This document shows positions 1 through 8,516 of a stretch of 64,000 bases of DNA, piece after piece (position 1 is the first letter of the stretch; the number at the start of each line of letters is the position of its first letter). Source of the DNA: Oligoflexales bacterium (GTDB taxonomy: Bacteria > Bdellovibrionota_B > Oligoflexia > Oligoflexales > JALZUQ01); contig JALZUQ010000008.1 in assembly GCA_023301465.1 (NCBI GenBank), positions 62,001 to 126,000 on the forward strand, read 5' to 3'. The notes below the pieces were generated by a model. It searched no databases. It was not told where the DNA came from and saw nothing but the letters and a program-made list of their open reading frames with translations. Made by a program: the position numbers and the translations under genes.

Positions 1-1
1 T

Positions 2-172
2 CCTGAAATGGATGATCATGATATTTATGGTGCAAAGGCATTTAGAGACGCATTCCCAGACGGTAGAATGGGATCAAACTCTGCTGCTGCTTCTATTGAG
101 GCCGGAGAGAAAATTGTAAAACTTACGGGTGAGGTCCTTTCAAAAACTTTCAAAGAGTTTATTGGTTCGTAA
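2..172 (+). CDS. Creatininase-family-like protein, C-terminal fragment
   Basis: Open reading frame entering from the left edge and ending at a TAA at 170-172, giving 56 residues. The visible tail has a Gly-Arg-Met-Gly-Ser-Asn stretch followed by Ala-Ser-Ile-Glu-Ala-Gly-Glu-Lys and a closing amphipathic helix. This resembles the end of creatininase-type amidohydrolases, where a G-x-P/S-x-x-A-(S/T)-x-E-x-G pattern precedes the last helix. The gene overlaps the 3' end of the convergent metallopeptidase gene by 14 bp. The catalytic metal-binding part lies outside the window, so the family call rests on a short tail only. Confidence 0.45.
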   Translation, partial: PEMDDHDIYGAKAFRDAFPDGRMGSNSAAASIEAGEKIVKLTGEVLSKTFKEFIGS

Positions 173-1670
173 CTCCTTTAAAGTATTGCTCAAATAAATA
201 CTGACGAGTACTTTCTGGAATAGGGATGATTTTTGAAAAGTGATAATACATTGGCACAAGTTGCTTTTGTTCTTTGTCACTCATCTTTAATACCGATTCA
301 AGGGAATGCCCGCCTAATAAGAACCAATACCGAAAATCACCGTATACTGCTAAGATTTCTGTTCTCATATTTTTAATTGCTTTTTTTTCTCCCATAAAAG
401 CACGTTCAAGCTGCAAAAGTACATAAGCCATCATACCATCTGCATAGTATTCATGTGGGTGGCTCATTGCATAGGCTCCCAAAACAAAATTTTTTGAAAG
501 TGCAGAGAATAATACCGTTTCATATTCAGCTTCTATGAGCAGTTTATTCCAATCCTGACTAGATTTTAATAGATAAGTAGACTCTGAGTATTGATCAACT
601 CCGTCCTGCCAATGATCACGGTAAACCTTTTTTGTAAATAGTTCAGCATCACCCTTAAGCTTCCACCCAAAACCTTGAATCAACTTTTCAAAACGAGTTC
701 TAGGTAATGACAATGAAGAAGCTTCTAAAGATTTCCCATAAAAATCCATTGAGTAATGATATGCATGAGCCAACTCATGAGCCAATAGCCCAAACAAAAC
801 AAAAGGGCTATGATTCTGACCTTCAGCAAAAACAGTCAATGTTTGGTCATGGATACTAAAAACACCTTCCGTTTGATCATCAATTTTAGAGTTTAGCAAT
901 GCAAATTGCTCAGTAGAAATAACCTTTAATGATGGTAGAGTTTTACTTCCTTCAAACCAACTTTGATATGCATTTAATAGTAAGTCCTGTGTCACATATA
1001 TTAATTTTTCTGAAAAAACTTGAGATCTTTCAACAAGAGCTACTCCAGCAGCTTCAAAAATTTTCTTTTGAATGTCTATTACCTCAGGTGAATACCTAGA
1101 ATGGTCAAAGACCAAGTGTGCCGGAAGAATATCCGTACCATCAACATCAGGCATTCCATTCAAGTTAGAGTCTTCTATGTCTTTATTTACTGTGTAAGGA
1201 GCCAAATCAAAAACATTATCTATCCCATCACCATCTACATCTGGATCACCTGCATAAAATTTTCCAAGGAACTTTACTCCATACTCTTCATCGGAGATTC
1301 GGTAATCTGGAACCCCATCTGAGTCTGTGTCACGAATCGCCAAGGCCATAAGATATTGATTGCCAAAATAAACTTCATTCAAACGGTCAATCGTATCAGG
1401 ATTTATGTTTTTTAATTTTTCTAGTAATAAAAGTTCATCTGAAGACATTGGTTTTGGCATTGGGTTACCAACATAAAAAACAGACCTTAAACTATTTATT
1501 TGTTGTTGATTAACACTCTCACTATTTAGACTAAAGCTACCTCCCACTGGGAGCGGCTTTGAGGGTCTGGCAGGTTTACAGTCAAAGCTTAAACTAAGAA
1601 GAACAAAAAAGAGGCCTAGGTTCATAAGAACCACTGGCCTCTTTCTCAATGTACTTTTCAATTCAATCAC
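159..1670 (-). CDS. Secreted zinc metallopeptidase with calcium-binding Asp repeats
   Basis: 503 residues from a GTG start. An N-terminal basic stretch (RKRP) and hydrophobic segment up to about residue 30 look like a signal peptide; a Cys at 31 follows but the preceding residues (SFD) are a poor lipobox. Residues 113-180 carry Asp-rich DxDxDGxxD-type loops like thrombospondin type 3 calcium-binding repeats. A gluzincin-like zinc site follows: HELAH at 298-302 and HEYYAD at 406-411, where a downstream Glu could be the third ligand, an arrangement reminiscent of anthrax-lethal-factor-like (M34/ATLF) peptidases. It lies 6 bp downstream of the OmpA-family gene and is probably co-transcribed with it. 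Peptidase activity is likely; substrate unknown. Confidence 0.7.
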   Translation of the reverse strand: MIELKSTLRKRPVVLMNLGLFFVLLSLSFDCKPARPSKPLPVGGSFSLNSESVNQQQINSLRSVFYVGNPMPKPMSSDELLLLEKLKNINPDTIDRLNEVYFGNQYLMALAIRDTDSDGVPDYRISDEEYGVKFLGKFYAGDPDVDGDGIDNVFDLAPYTVNKDIEDSNLNGMPDVDGTDILPAHLVFDHSRYSPEVIDIQKKIFEAAGVALVERSQVFSEKLIYVTQDLLLNAYQSWFEGSKTLPSLKVISTEQFALLNSKIDDQTEGVFSIHDQTLTVFAEGQNHSPFVLFGLLAHELAHAYHYSMDFYGKSLEASSLSLPRTRFEKLIQGFGWKLKGDAELFTKKVYRDHWQDGVDQYSESTYLLKSSQDWNKLLIEAEYETVLFSALSKNFVLGAYAMSHPHEYYADGMMAYVLLQLERAFMGEKKAIKNMRTEILAVYGDFRYWFLLGGHSLESVLKMSDKEQKQLVPMYYHFSKIIPIPESTRQYLFEQYFKGVTNQ

Positions 1671-1676
1671 AAGAGA

Positions 1677-3116
1677 CTACTTAAAGAATAGACCTAGCTC
1701 TACTCTTCTGTTCTGGTAACGTCCGCCTTCTGTTGTGTTATCAGCGATTGGTTGAGTTTCACCATAACCTGTTGCTTGAAGCATATTTCCATCAACACCT
1801 TGTTTTATAAACCAGCGTTTAACAGACTCTGCACGTTTTTGACTTAAGCTCATGTTATAGCTGTCTTTTCCTCTTGAATCAGTATGACCAGCGACAATAA
1901 CATTCTTTAATTTATCTTGTACTTTTTTGATAGACTCAAGAGCTTCGTTTAGATTAGCAGTTGTTGTTGGGTTCCAATCAATGATTGCTGAGTTTGTCTT
2001 AAATAAAACATTCTTTACATTGATTTTCTCATCTGCATCAGCAAGTTTTGCTGGCTCAGGAACTGGTTCAGGTGCTGACTCAGGAGCTGGCATCGGCTCA
2101 GGTTCTGGAGCTGGTTCTTTAACAGGTTTCAAAGTAGTTTTTTTGATTTTCCTTTTGTTGCCCCAAACTGGGATTTGCCAATTAAAACCAGCAACAACCC
2201 TAGCATCAGAACTACCAACTGAGTGAAGAATCTCTGTACCAGCAGCTGCATATAACCAAAAACGTTTTGCCGCATACCAACGCACACCAATCATAGTTTC
2301 TAGAGCACCTTTGATTCTTGTTGAGTTGAGAACCGTATCTTCTAACTGAGAGTTACCATAAACTTCCCAAAGTAAACGCCATTTGCGTGACATTTTATAA
2401 TAAACACCAGTGTTATAAGTAATTTGATTTCCTAAAGGAAAGATATATGGAAAACGTTCTACTTCATTATTATCTACAGTGTCCGTGAACTGACTACCTT
2501 GGTTTCGTAGGCGATAACCAACATTCAATGCAAGGCCCCACTGAGAACCATGATAACTCATGATCAATTCACCAGTATAAAATGGCAGATCTACTTCATC
2601 ACCCACAAATGGGTTGCCTTCTGTTTGTTCCCAATCAACGTGAACTGCTAAACCAAGGTAAAACTTTTTAGTATTATAAAGCTTCAACTTTGTCATAGCT
2701 CTTACATTTGTAAGACCTCTACCCGAGTAAAGAGTTCTACCTTCTTGCTCTAACTCTTCATCGGCAACAATCCACGGAGCAGCAACACCAATAGACCACC
2801 AAGAAGTCAGACCAAAAGCAGCATGACCAAATACATTTAACACTAGGTTTTCAGGGCCTTTACGATCAAAACCATTATTAGCTTCTTCACCAGATGGTGT
2901 TTCCAGTACAAGTGTGTTCATTGCACCATCTAAAAAGGCACCTACATTCAACCTACCACTTGCTAAGTTACGACCAGACTGAACAGCCATAAAATCTTTA
3001 CCATCCACAGTTGGTTGAAAAACCATAAAGTCGGTACCGTAGATTCCAGCGAACGCTCCACCAGTAAAAAGAATAGAAATAATTGCAACGGCAAGTAACT
3101 TACGCATGCATCTCAT
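1677..3116 (-). CDS. OmpA-family outer-membrane protein with N-terminal beta-barrel
   Basis: 479 residues. A signal peptide (about 1-23, ending GGAFA) is followed by about 290 residues of alternating aromatic/polar beta-strand sequence typical of a transmembrane barrel. A Pro/Glu/Ala-rich linker (about 325-358) leads to a C-terminal OmpA domain. That domain has the peptidoglycan-binding signature: VLFKTNSAIID, then VAGHTDSRGKDSYNMSLSQKRA, ending in an NRRVEL motif. It should span the outer membrane and tether it to peptidoglycan. Barrel plus proline linker plus OmpA domain is common in delta-type proteobacteria. The upstream 222 bp to the divergent His-rich gene must hold both promoters; no clear operator was seen there. 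Confidence 0.88.
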   Translation of the reverse strand: MRCMRKLLAVAIISILFTGGAFAGIYGTDFMVFQPTVDGKDFMAVQSGRNLASGRLNVGAFLDGAMNTLVLETPSGEEANNGFDRKGPENLVLNVFGHAAFGLTSWWSIGVAAPWIVADEELEQEGRTLYSGRGLTNVRAMTKLKLYNTKKFYLGLAVHVDWEQTEGNPFVGDEVDLPFYTGELIMSYHGSQWGLALNVGYRLRNQGSQFTDTVDNNEVERFPYIFPLGNQITYNTGVYYKMSRKWRLLWEVYGNSQLEDTVLNSTRIKGALETMIGVRWYAAKRFWLYAAAGTEILHSVGSSDARVVAGFNWQIPVWGNKRKIKKTTLKPVKEPAPEPEPMPAPESAPEPVPEPAKLADADEKINVKNVLFKTNSAIIDWNPTTTANLNEALESIKKVQDKLKNVIVAGHTDSRGKDSYNMSLSQKRAESVKRWFIKQGVDGNMLQATGYGETQPIADNTTEGGRYQNRRVELGLFFK

Positions 3117-3338
3117 AATGCCTCCATTTTAAACAATCGATTGGGATAATTACTTTATTATACACAATGCTAATACAAAAAGCATAGAGCTTTTTAATTT
3201 CATACTTTTAAGTACCAAAGCTCTTGAAGCCCAAGTTAAATAACAAATCTCGTGAAGTTCCATAAAAAATCTAGACGTATTAAAAGTATTCTTATGTTAA
3301 AAAGAGCAAAATGAAGTTTATATTTTTGCGGAGTAAAC

Positions 3339-3908
3339 ATGAAAAAACTGATCTTTTTTATAACACTTGTATTAGCAAGCAATGCATTTTCAGACCATCA
3401 CCATTCTCATAAGCACGATGATCACAAAACCAAGAAACACAAAAAAAAGTCCCATCATCATGATCACTCAAAACGATCTCACGGAGCACATGATCACGGA
3501 CTTGCTAAAGTTGATATTGTCCATGAAGGAAAAAACATTTTTGTCAAAGCGGTCTTAACTGGCTTTGATGTTTTTGGCTTTGCACAAAAACCAAAAAATC
3601 AAAAAGATAAAGATACATACCTCACAAAAATGACTTCCTTAAAAACAAAACCTACTGATTACTTCGTCCTGCCAAAAGAGAACAAGTGCACTTACAAGAG
3701 CAGTCCTGAAATTGAGTACGAAGGTGACCATAGTGAACTTAACTGGAACTTGATCATTCAATGCAAAAAAAAACCACAAGCTTTAAGTTCAAACATTATA
3801 AAATTGTTACCTCTTGTTAAAAAAATCAAGTACTCAGTGATTCCTTTTACTGCAAAAGATGCATACGGGAAATCTTCTACAAACAAAGAAGAGAAATTAA
3901 ATATTTAA
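3339..3908 (+). CDS. His-rich periplasmic protein, DUF2796/ZrgA family (putative zinc binding)
   Basis: 189 residues with a signal peptide (MKKLIFFITLVLASNAFS) followed at once by a His/Lys/Asp-rich segment (about 19-55) suited to binding transition metals. The rest matches the DUF2796 layout: HDHGLAKVDIVHEGK, then a G-F-x-x-x-G-F element, a conserved Cys near residue 105 and a second in IIQC. Members are linked to zinc uptake in Vibrio (ZrgA). The stop overlaps the next start (TAATG) and the following genes are an ABC ATPase, an FtsX-type permease and a DUF3299 protein, the usual partners of this family. Metal handling is inferred from histidine content and context; zinc is the best guess. 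Confidence 0.72.
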   Translation: MKKLIFFITLVLASNAFSDHHHSHKHDDHKTKKHKKKSHHHDHSKRSHGAHDHGLAKVDIVHEGKNIFVKAVLTGFDVFGFAQKPKNQKDKDTYLTKMTSLKTKPTDYFVLPKENKCTYKSSPEIEYEGDHSELNWNLIIQCKKKPQALSSNIIKLLPLVKKIKYSVIPFTAKDAYGKSSTNKEEKLNI

Positions 3909-4570
3909 TGTTTGCTATCGAAATAGATTCACTTAAGTTTGGTTACAAACCAGATCAGTCCATTATTGACATTGATGGCTTTCAGTTACAGCCTAACCAT
4001 CATTTATTCATTCACGGTCCAAGTGGGGCTGGAAAAACAACTTTACTAAGTATTCTATGTGGAATTCAATCGGGGTACCAAGGCAGTGTCAAAATCTTTG
4101 ACCAAGAATTAAAAAACCTCAAAAACTCTGAACGTGATTCTTTTCGAGCAAAAAACATCGGATATATTTTTCAACAATTCAACTTAGTTTCTTACCTCAA
4201 CGTGAGGGAAAATATTTTATTACCCCTAGCTTTTGGCACGAACCGATCTCTTGAAGACAGAGCTCCAGAGAGGCTCTTAATGCTTGTGAACGCCCTAGAA
4301 ATCAACTCTCTTTTAGACAGAAAAGTAAATCAACTTTCTATAGGCCAGCAACAACGAGTTGCGGCAGCAAGAGCTCTTATCACGAGCCCAAAGATTCTTA
4401 TTGCAGATGAACCAACTTCTGCTTTGGATTCTGCAAATAAATTTAAATTCATGGAACTTCTTAAAAATTCTGCCGCTGAATCTAGAACAACCGTCGTCAT
4501 TGTTTCTCACGACACAAGCCTACAAAATAATTTTGAACAATCTTTATCTATTTCCGCGGAAGGTATTTAA
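3908..4570 (+). CDS. ABC transporter ATP-binding protein, LolD/MacB type
   Basis: 220 residues, start overlapping the upstream stop by one base. All nucleotide-binding motifs are present: Walker A GPSGAGKTT near residue 36, Q-loop in FQQFN, signature LSIGQQQR, Walker B ILIADEP followed by the D-loop SALD, and switch His in VSHD. Length and motifs fit the LolD/MacB/FtsE group, which energises mechanotransmission permeases rather than classical importers. It pairs with the FtsX-like permease 2 bp downstream. Because of the DUF2796 and DUF3299 neighbours the complex is probably part of a metal-related envelope system rather than lipoprotein release. Confidence 0.9.
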   Translation: MFAIEIDSLKFGYKPDQSIIDIDGFQLQPNHHLFIHGPSGAGKTTLLSILCGIQSGYQGSVKIFDQELKNLKNSERDSFRAKNIGYIFQQFNLVSYLNVRENILLPLAFGTNRSLEDRAPERLLMLVNALEINSLLDRKVNQLSIGQQQRVAAARALITSPKILIADEPTSALDSANKFKFMELLKNSAAESRTTVVIVSHDTSLQNNFEQSLSISAEGI

Positions 4571-4572
4571 TT

Positions 4573-5802
4573 ATGTACCTTTCTCTTATTTTTAAATCTT
4601 TATGGAACCGTAAACTCACAACCATTCTAACGATTCTTTCTTTAGCTCTTAGTTTTTCATTGTTAGTAGGGATTGAAAAACTTCGTAAAAGTGTACGAGG
4701 AAGTTTTTCAAATACAATCTCAGGGGCTGATCTTGTGGTTGGAGGTAGAACCAGCCCTGTGCAGTTGCTTTTATACAGTATCTTTCACATTGGAAACCCT
4801 ACCAATAATGTATCTTATGAAACCTATAAAGATATTTCTTCTAGCCCAATCGTTGATTGGACAGTGCCAATCTCTCTTGGAGATAGTCATAGAGGTTACC
4901 GGGTAATTGGTACCACTGACGATTTTTTTAAACGCTATCAACACCATGGCCAAAAACCATTAGTGTTTGCAAAAGGTAAGAGTTTTCAAAAAATCTTTGA
5001 AGTCGTCATCGGCTCTGAAGTCGCTAAGAAGCTTCATTACAAACTCGATCAAAAGATAACGCTGAGTCATGGCATCAGCTCTGGGCCACTGTTTGAGCAT
5101 CATGAAGACCACCCTTTTACCATTGTTGGAGTTTTAAGAAGCTCAGGAACTCCAGTCGACCGAAGTGTGATGACATCTCTCGAAGCCATCACTGCGATCC
5201 ATAAAGATAAAGACGAAGTTTCTCATTCAAATAAAGAAGACCTCACTCCAAAGACCATTACTGCATTTATTGCCAGAGCGAAAACTCGTTTTGACACACT
5301 TCAGCTTCAACGAGATATTAATGAATACAAACAAGAGGCTCTCACAGGGGTGATTCCGGGTGTAGGATTAAGTGAGCTTTGGCAGAGTCTTCACTATATT
5401 GAAAAAGCTTTTTTTATTCTTACTATTTTCATTGTTATTATTACTTTATTTAATATGCTCATTTCTATTTATACTTCTCTTGAAAACCGAAGAAGAGAAA
5501 TGGCTATCTTTAGATCTGTTGGTGCTAAACCTTTGCATATTGGTTCTCTATATTTAGTTGAAAGCATCATCCTAACGGTATCGGGTATTTTTGCCGGTCT
5601 TATTTTATTATACGGTGGGCTTTTGGTTTTACATCCGGTTCTCTTAGATCAATTTGGAATTTATATCCCCGTTGAGGCTCCGGGAACCATTGAACTACTA
5701 TATGCTTTATTATTGTTAGGTGCGGGTATTTTGCTTGGCTTAGTTCCTTTTATTAAAAGTTACCGCATGACCCTTACTGATGGATTGGAGATCAAAATCT
5801 AA
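4573..5802 (+). CDS. FtsX-like ABC transporter permease (MacB type)
   Basis: 409 residues with the layout of MacB/LolC permeases: one N-terminal transmembrane helix (about 12-33), a large periplasmic domain (about 40-280), then three helices in the C-terminal third, including a segment preceding the cytoplasmic ENRRREMAIFRSVGA coupling loop that is diagnostic of FtsX-family permeases. The 3' end overlaps the next start by one base (TAATG). It should form the membrane half of a transporter with the ATPase upstream. Substrate is not evident; context suggests zinc or another metal. Confidence 0.88.
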   Translation: MYLSLIFKSLWNRKLTTILTILSLALSFSLLVGIEKLRKSVRGSFSNTISGADLVVGGRTSPVQLLLYSIFHIGNPTNNVSYETYKDISSSPIVDWTVPISLGDSHRGYRVIGTTDDFFKRYQHHGQKPLVFAKGKSFQKIFEVVIGSEVAKKLHYKLDQKITLSHGISSGPLFEHHEDHPFTIVGVLRSSGTPVDRSVMTSLEAITAIHKDKDEVSHSNKEDLTPKTITAFIARAKTRFDTLQLQRDINEYKQEALTGVIPGVGLSELWQSLHYIEKAFFILTIFIVIITLFNMLISIYTSLENRRREMAIFRSVGAKPLHIGSLYLVESIILTVSGIFAGLILLYGGLLVLHPVLLDQFGIYIPVEAPGTIELLYALLLLGAGILLGLVPFIKSYRMTLTDGLEIKI

Positions 5803-6272
5803 TGAAACAAAAAATTGTTTTAAGTTCATTAATACTTTCTGTGATGGGCGTTCTTGGCTACTTTGCTTATAAAAGCTCTAATAACCCAAATGCCGATAAA
5901 GTAGAATATCAAACGGTTTATTGGAATAAGTTAAAAGAGCTAAATGTCAAAACAGGACAAAAAACCGAATCACTTGCAGACCTTGACGGCAAACGAATCA
6001 AAGTACCCGGATTTATTGTTCCTCTAGATGATGACGCAAAGGGTGGATTATCTGAGTTTTTGTTGGTTCCAAGCCAAACGGCTTGTATCCATGTTCCCCC
6101 TCCTCCAGCAAACCAAATGATCTACGTACAAATGAAATCAAACGAAACTCCAAAACGTGAAAATGGACCTATTTGGTTAAGTGGGATTCTTCGTATCACA
6201 ACCGTTAAAAGCGGGTTTGGACAGGTTGCCTACAAAATGCTTGGCGAGCACTCTGAAGTCTTTACATATTAG
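5802..6272 (+). CDS. DUF3299 protein, membrane-anchored periplasmic
   Basis: 156 residues with an N-terminal hydrophobic anchor or signal segment (about 5-23) and a periplasmic domain. Family features are GKRIKVPGFIVPLDD, followed by FLLVPSQTACIHVPPPPAN and the closing IWLSGILR segment; the lone Cys in the TACIH motif sits beside His and Pro residues. DUF3299 proteins accompany DUF2796/ABC clusters and are of unknown biochemical role, probably metal binding. It is the last gene of the cluster: a strong hairpin follows immediately. Confidence 0.78.
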   Translation: MKQKIVLSSLILSVMGVLGYFAYKSSNNPNADKVEYQTVYWNKLKELNVKTGQKTESLADLDGKRIKVPGFIVPLDDDAKGGLSEFLLVPSQTACIHVPPPPANQMIYVQMKSNETPKRENGPIWLSGILRITTVKSGFGQVAYKMLGEHSEVFTY

Positions 6273-6300
6273 CCTGAGATAGTCAGGCTAAATTATTTTT
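6270..6300 (+). terminator. Rho-independent terminator of the DUF2796-DUF3299 operon
   Basis: A perfect stem with arms TAGCCTGA and TCAGGCTA around a 5-base loop (6270-6290) begins at the stop codon and is followed by an AT-rich, T-rich tail (AATTATTTTTATC). It ends the four-gene cluster. Confidence 0.75.
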
Positions 6301-6539
6301 ATCATTTTGCGAAATATTTAAAATTTAGTGTGATTTACTACAAGTAAGCTTCTCGTTCATCAAAGTAATGCCGGCATGCATAATCGAGACTAATGCTTAC
6401 TGATAAATCAAGACAATGATGCTATAATAGCAGATTTCCAGCAACTCGTAGTTTATTTTTAAATATAACGGCTCCGTTCACACTCTTCCATACTAAAGAT
6501 GGAGGTTAACTCCACCTTAGTGTAGGTGTGGATTAAATA

Positions 6540-6935
6540 TCACGGAGTTTCATCACTACCATTAATAATTATTGAGTCAAAAGCCGCATTGTGGAAGTAC
6601 TCTCCTAAATTTATTTTATATTTTTTAGGGTCGTAATTTGCTGGACATATTCGTTTACCTGTTTTTTTTGCAACTACTAGAGAAAGGTTTTTTGAGTCTT
6701 GCGAGCGAACAATATAGAGCTCTGACGCTAAGGGAATGGCACATGCATTAGATGCTGTTGCAGAAGCAGTGATGATATACTTAGTCGTATTTGATGAAGT
6801 ATCCTCTACAACCTCGACACTATTTAATGTTAGAGGAAATACGGTGTTTTGAGGTTTAATTGTCTTTGCAGAAGCAAAACTTGTAAAAGAGACTAAACTA
6901 AAAAGTAAAACGAGTAACAAATGTATGTTTTTCAT
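6540..6935 (-). CDS. Small secreted protein of unknown function
   Basis: 131 residues with a clear signal peptide (MKNIHLLLVLLFSLVSFTSFASA, cleavage after ASA). The mature part is beta-rich, with two Cys about 50 residues apart (NACAIP and KRICPAN) that could form a disulphide. No family recognised. It stands alone in an accessory-looking patch with long flanking non-coding sequence (267 bp downstream, about 230 bp upstream). An imperfect hairpin at 6492-6521 lies just past its stop but lacks a T run. Confidence 0.6.
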   Translation of the reverse strand: MKNIHLLLVLLFSLVSFTSFASAKTIKPQNTVFPLTLNSVEVVEDTSSNTTKYIITASATASNACAIPLASELYIVRSQDSKNLSLVVAKKTGKRICPANYDPKKYKINLGEYFHNAAFDSIIINGSDETP

Positions 6936-7140
6936 GATGAACCTTTCGATAAGTATTGAATAATGGCTTATTTTTAATCATGTGAATGTTTTTGTCAATA
7001 TATAGTTAATGGAGTGTCCCCCGTATTTAGGGAGCAAAATCGATCGCAACGAGCATTCCGCATTCAGGTATTCCGGAGTTACTTTAAGTACTCAACTTAT
7101 CATAAGGCGTTCAGAAATATCAAAAACGGAGCCAGCGTAT

Positions 7141-7179
7141 TCAGAGCGTAAGCTCAATTTGTCATAGGGTGACCACTTT
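7141..7179 (+). repeat. Direct repeat copy A
   Basis: About 39 bp sharing nearly all positions with 8242-8279, including the identical core TTTGTCATAGGGTGA. The only differences seen are three substitutions (transitions) before the core and a one-base indel after it, plus the last base. The two copies bracket the PKS-dehydratase-like gene. A weaker relative (GTACTCA...CTTATCATAAGG) lies at about 7088-7107. Confidence 0.7.
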
Positions 7180-7261
7180 TATCTCCACACCGCTACACAC
7201 CCCGAAAAACAGCCTAGTCACTACTGCCTTCCATAGTATATTATGGGAGAATATTATTTTT

Positions 7262-8233
7262 TTGAGGCTTACCATCATTTTAGAATCTTCACGTAATAAA
7301 CTAAACAGACTTGCTTTCTTATGGCTTATAACGGGCTCTTTTTTTTGGGCCTATGGTGAACCTAATGCTTGTAACCTTCTCTTAGGTCACCTCGAAGGAG
7401 AATGGACGTATGTCAGTAAGCTATCCTATGCTTCTCCTAGCTTTTTGAAAGACCACTTAATCAAGCGAACCCCCATTCTTGCTGGAGCCGCGTCTATAGA
7501 TAACTTAGTGCTGGGAGCGATGATTTTACATCAACAACCTGTTGTAGAATACACGCGTGTTATATTCGGTAAAAAACTAGAATTTTGCAAAGATGATAGT
7601 TGCCGAACTGTAGAGACTGCTATTGCAGCTGAGCCAGGAAAAACCTCTACAATATCAAGCATAAACGGAGACATTAAAAGCAAGCTTTCTAGTGCAAAGT
7701 TCAAAGGTGCCTACGCCCAGATGCCTGAAGGATCCTTAGAGCAATCACCTGCTGCATTGACGGGGAAAGTTGAGACGGTTAATAAGTCTGAAGCTTATCA
7801 ACAAATCCACTCTCTTGGGCTAAACGTTGGTTTTGAACACCAGCGAATTGTTGAGGTTAAGGTACAAGGAAATAAAGCAGATGTTCTTCTCGACGCATCA
7901 GGAATAGACTTTGATCAGTTTGCTAATTACCCCGGTTTGCTGGACTCGCTTTTTCAAGCAGGTGCAGTCATTCGTCATCAAAATAATCTAGATGACTCAG
8001 TCCTTCATATACCTGCTGCCATCAAGCGTTTGATTATTAGAAAAATCCAAAAACCTATTTCTGAAAATACACGGTTTACAGGCCGGATTGAAATCACACA
8101 AGGAATGGAAAAAGATGCAAAACTTATGGTGATGAATGTTGTGATGTTTCAAGATGGAGTACCTTTAGTTGTAGCCGAAGGATTTAAACTAGCTGGAGTT
8201 TCCGCGGACAAGATAAGTGAAGGTTCAGAGTAA
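7262..8233 (+). CDS. Exported stand-alone polyketide-synthase-dehydratase-like (double hot-dog) protein
   Basis: The reading frame is open from 7169, but that GTG lies inside the flanking direct repeat. I prefer the TTG at 7262 (about 323 residues), which gives a basic region (SSRNKLNR) plus hydrophobic segment (LAFLWLITGSFFWAYG) resembling a signal peptide. The rest matches the PKS dehydratase fold. An N-terminal hot-dog has FLKDHLIKRTPILAGAA, like the family DHxxxGxxxxPGAA motif with the catalytic His kept but Gly and Pro replaced. The second hot-dog has an SLGLNVGF segment and PGLLDSLFQ, the DxxxQ motif bearing the catalytic Asp. It ends with a GRIEI / VVMFQDGVPLVVAEGF strand pair. No ketosynthase or carrier protein is nearby. 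Substrate unknown; family moderately sure, export less so. Confidence 0.6.
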   Translation: MRLTIILESSRNKLNRLAFLWLITGSFFWAYGEPNACNLLLGHLEGEWTYVSKLSYASPSFLKDHLIKRTPILAGAASIDNLVLGAMILHQQPVVEYTRVIFGKKLEFCKDDSCRTVETAIAAEPGKTSTISSINGDIKSKLSSAKFKGAYAQMPEGSLEQSPAALTGKVETVNKSEAYQQIHSLGLNVGFEHQRIVEVKVQGNKADVLLDASGIDFDQFANYPGLLDSLFQAGAVIRHQNNLDDSVLHIPAAIKRLIIRKIQKPISENTRFTGRIEITQGMEKDAKLMVMNVVMFQDGVPLVVAEGFKLAGVSADKISEGSE

Positions 8234-8241
8234 ATAGGTAC

Positions 8242-8279
8242 TCAGAACGTAAGTTCGATTTGTCATAGGGTGACACTTT
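8242..8279 (+). repeat. Direct repeat copy B
   Basis: Second copy of the repeat seen at 7141-7179, starting 9 bp after the stop codon of the PKS-dehydratase-like gene. Its TTTGTCATA (8259-8267) is also mirrored by an exact inverted TATGACAAA at 8330-8338, so this copy can form a long-loop hairpin. The rest of 8280-8516 holds no gene I can support, only a short perfect palindrome at 8399-8412 (CTCCTG-AA-CAGGAG). Confidence 0.65.
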
Positions 8280-8516
8280 AAAATTTAACGACTCCGTCTA
8301 CAACATCACACAACATCTAAAAATGACGTTATGACAAATCAAGTGTGTTTAATATAATTTAATTAATGAAGTGCTCGTAACCCCGATTTGACGGCTATCT
8401 CCTGAACAGGAGGAATCCAGTGACCATTTACAAAAGTAAGTTTCACCCACCAAGAGAAATTTCTATGTTAAAATCAAACAACCATGGAAAAATTATTAAT
8501 AACTTGTGGAGTAAAA

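Noticed and set aside
1927-2226. 99-residue plus-strand frame rich in Ser/Gly/Ala
   Set aside because: It is antisense to the Pro/Glu linker of the OmpA-family gene; the low complexity mirrors that linker and there is no ribosome-binding site.
3117-3338. Zur-type operator before the putative zinc cluster
   Set aside because: No convincing dyad matching known Zur boxes was found by eye.
6470-7133. Inverted GGCTCCGTT/AACGGAGCC pair around the small secreted gene as mobile-element ends
   Set aside because: Only 9 bp match, flanks differ, no target duplication or transposase; too short to support.
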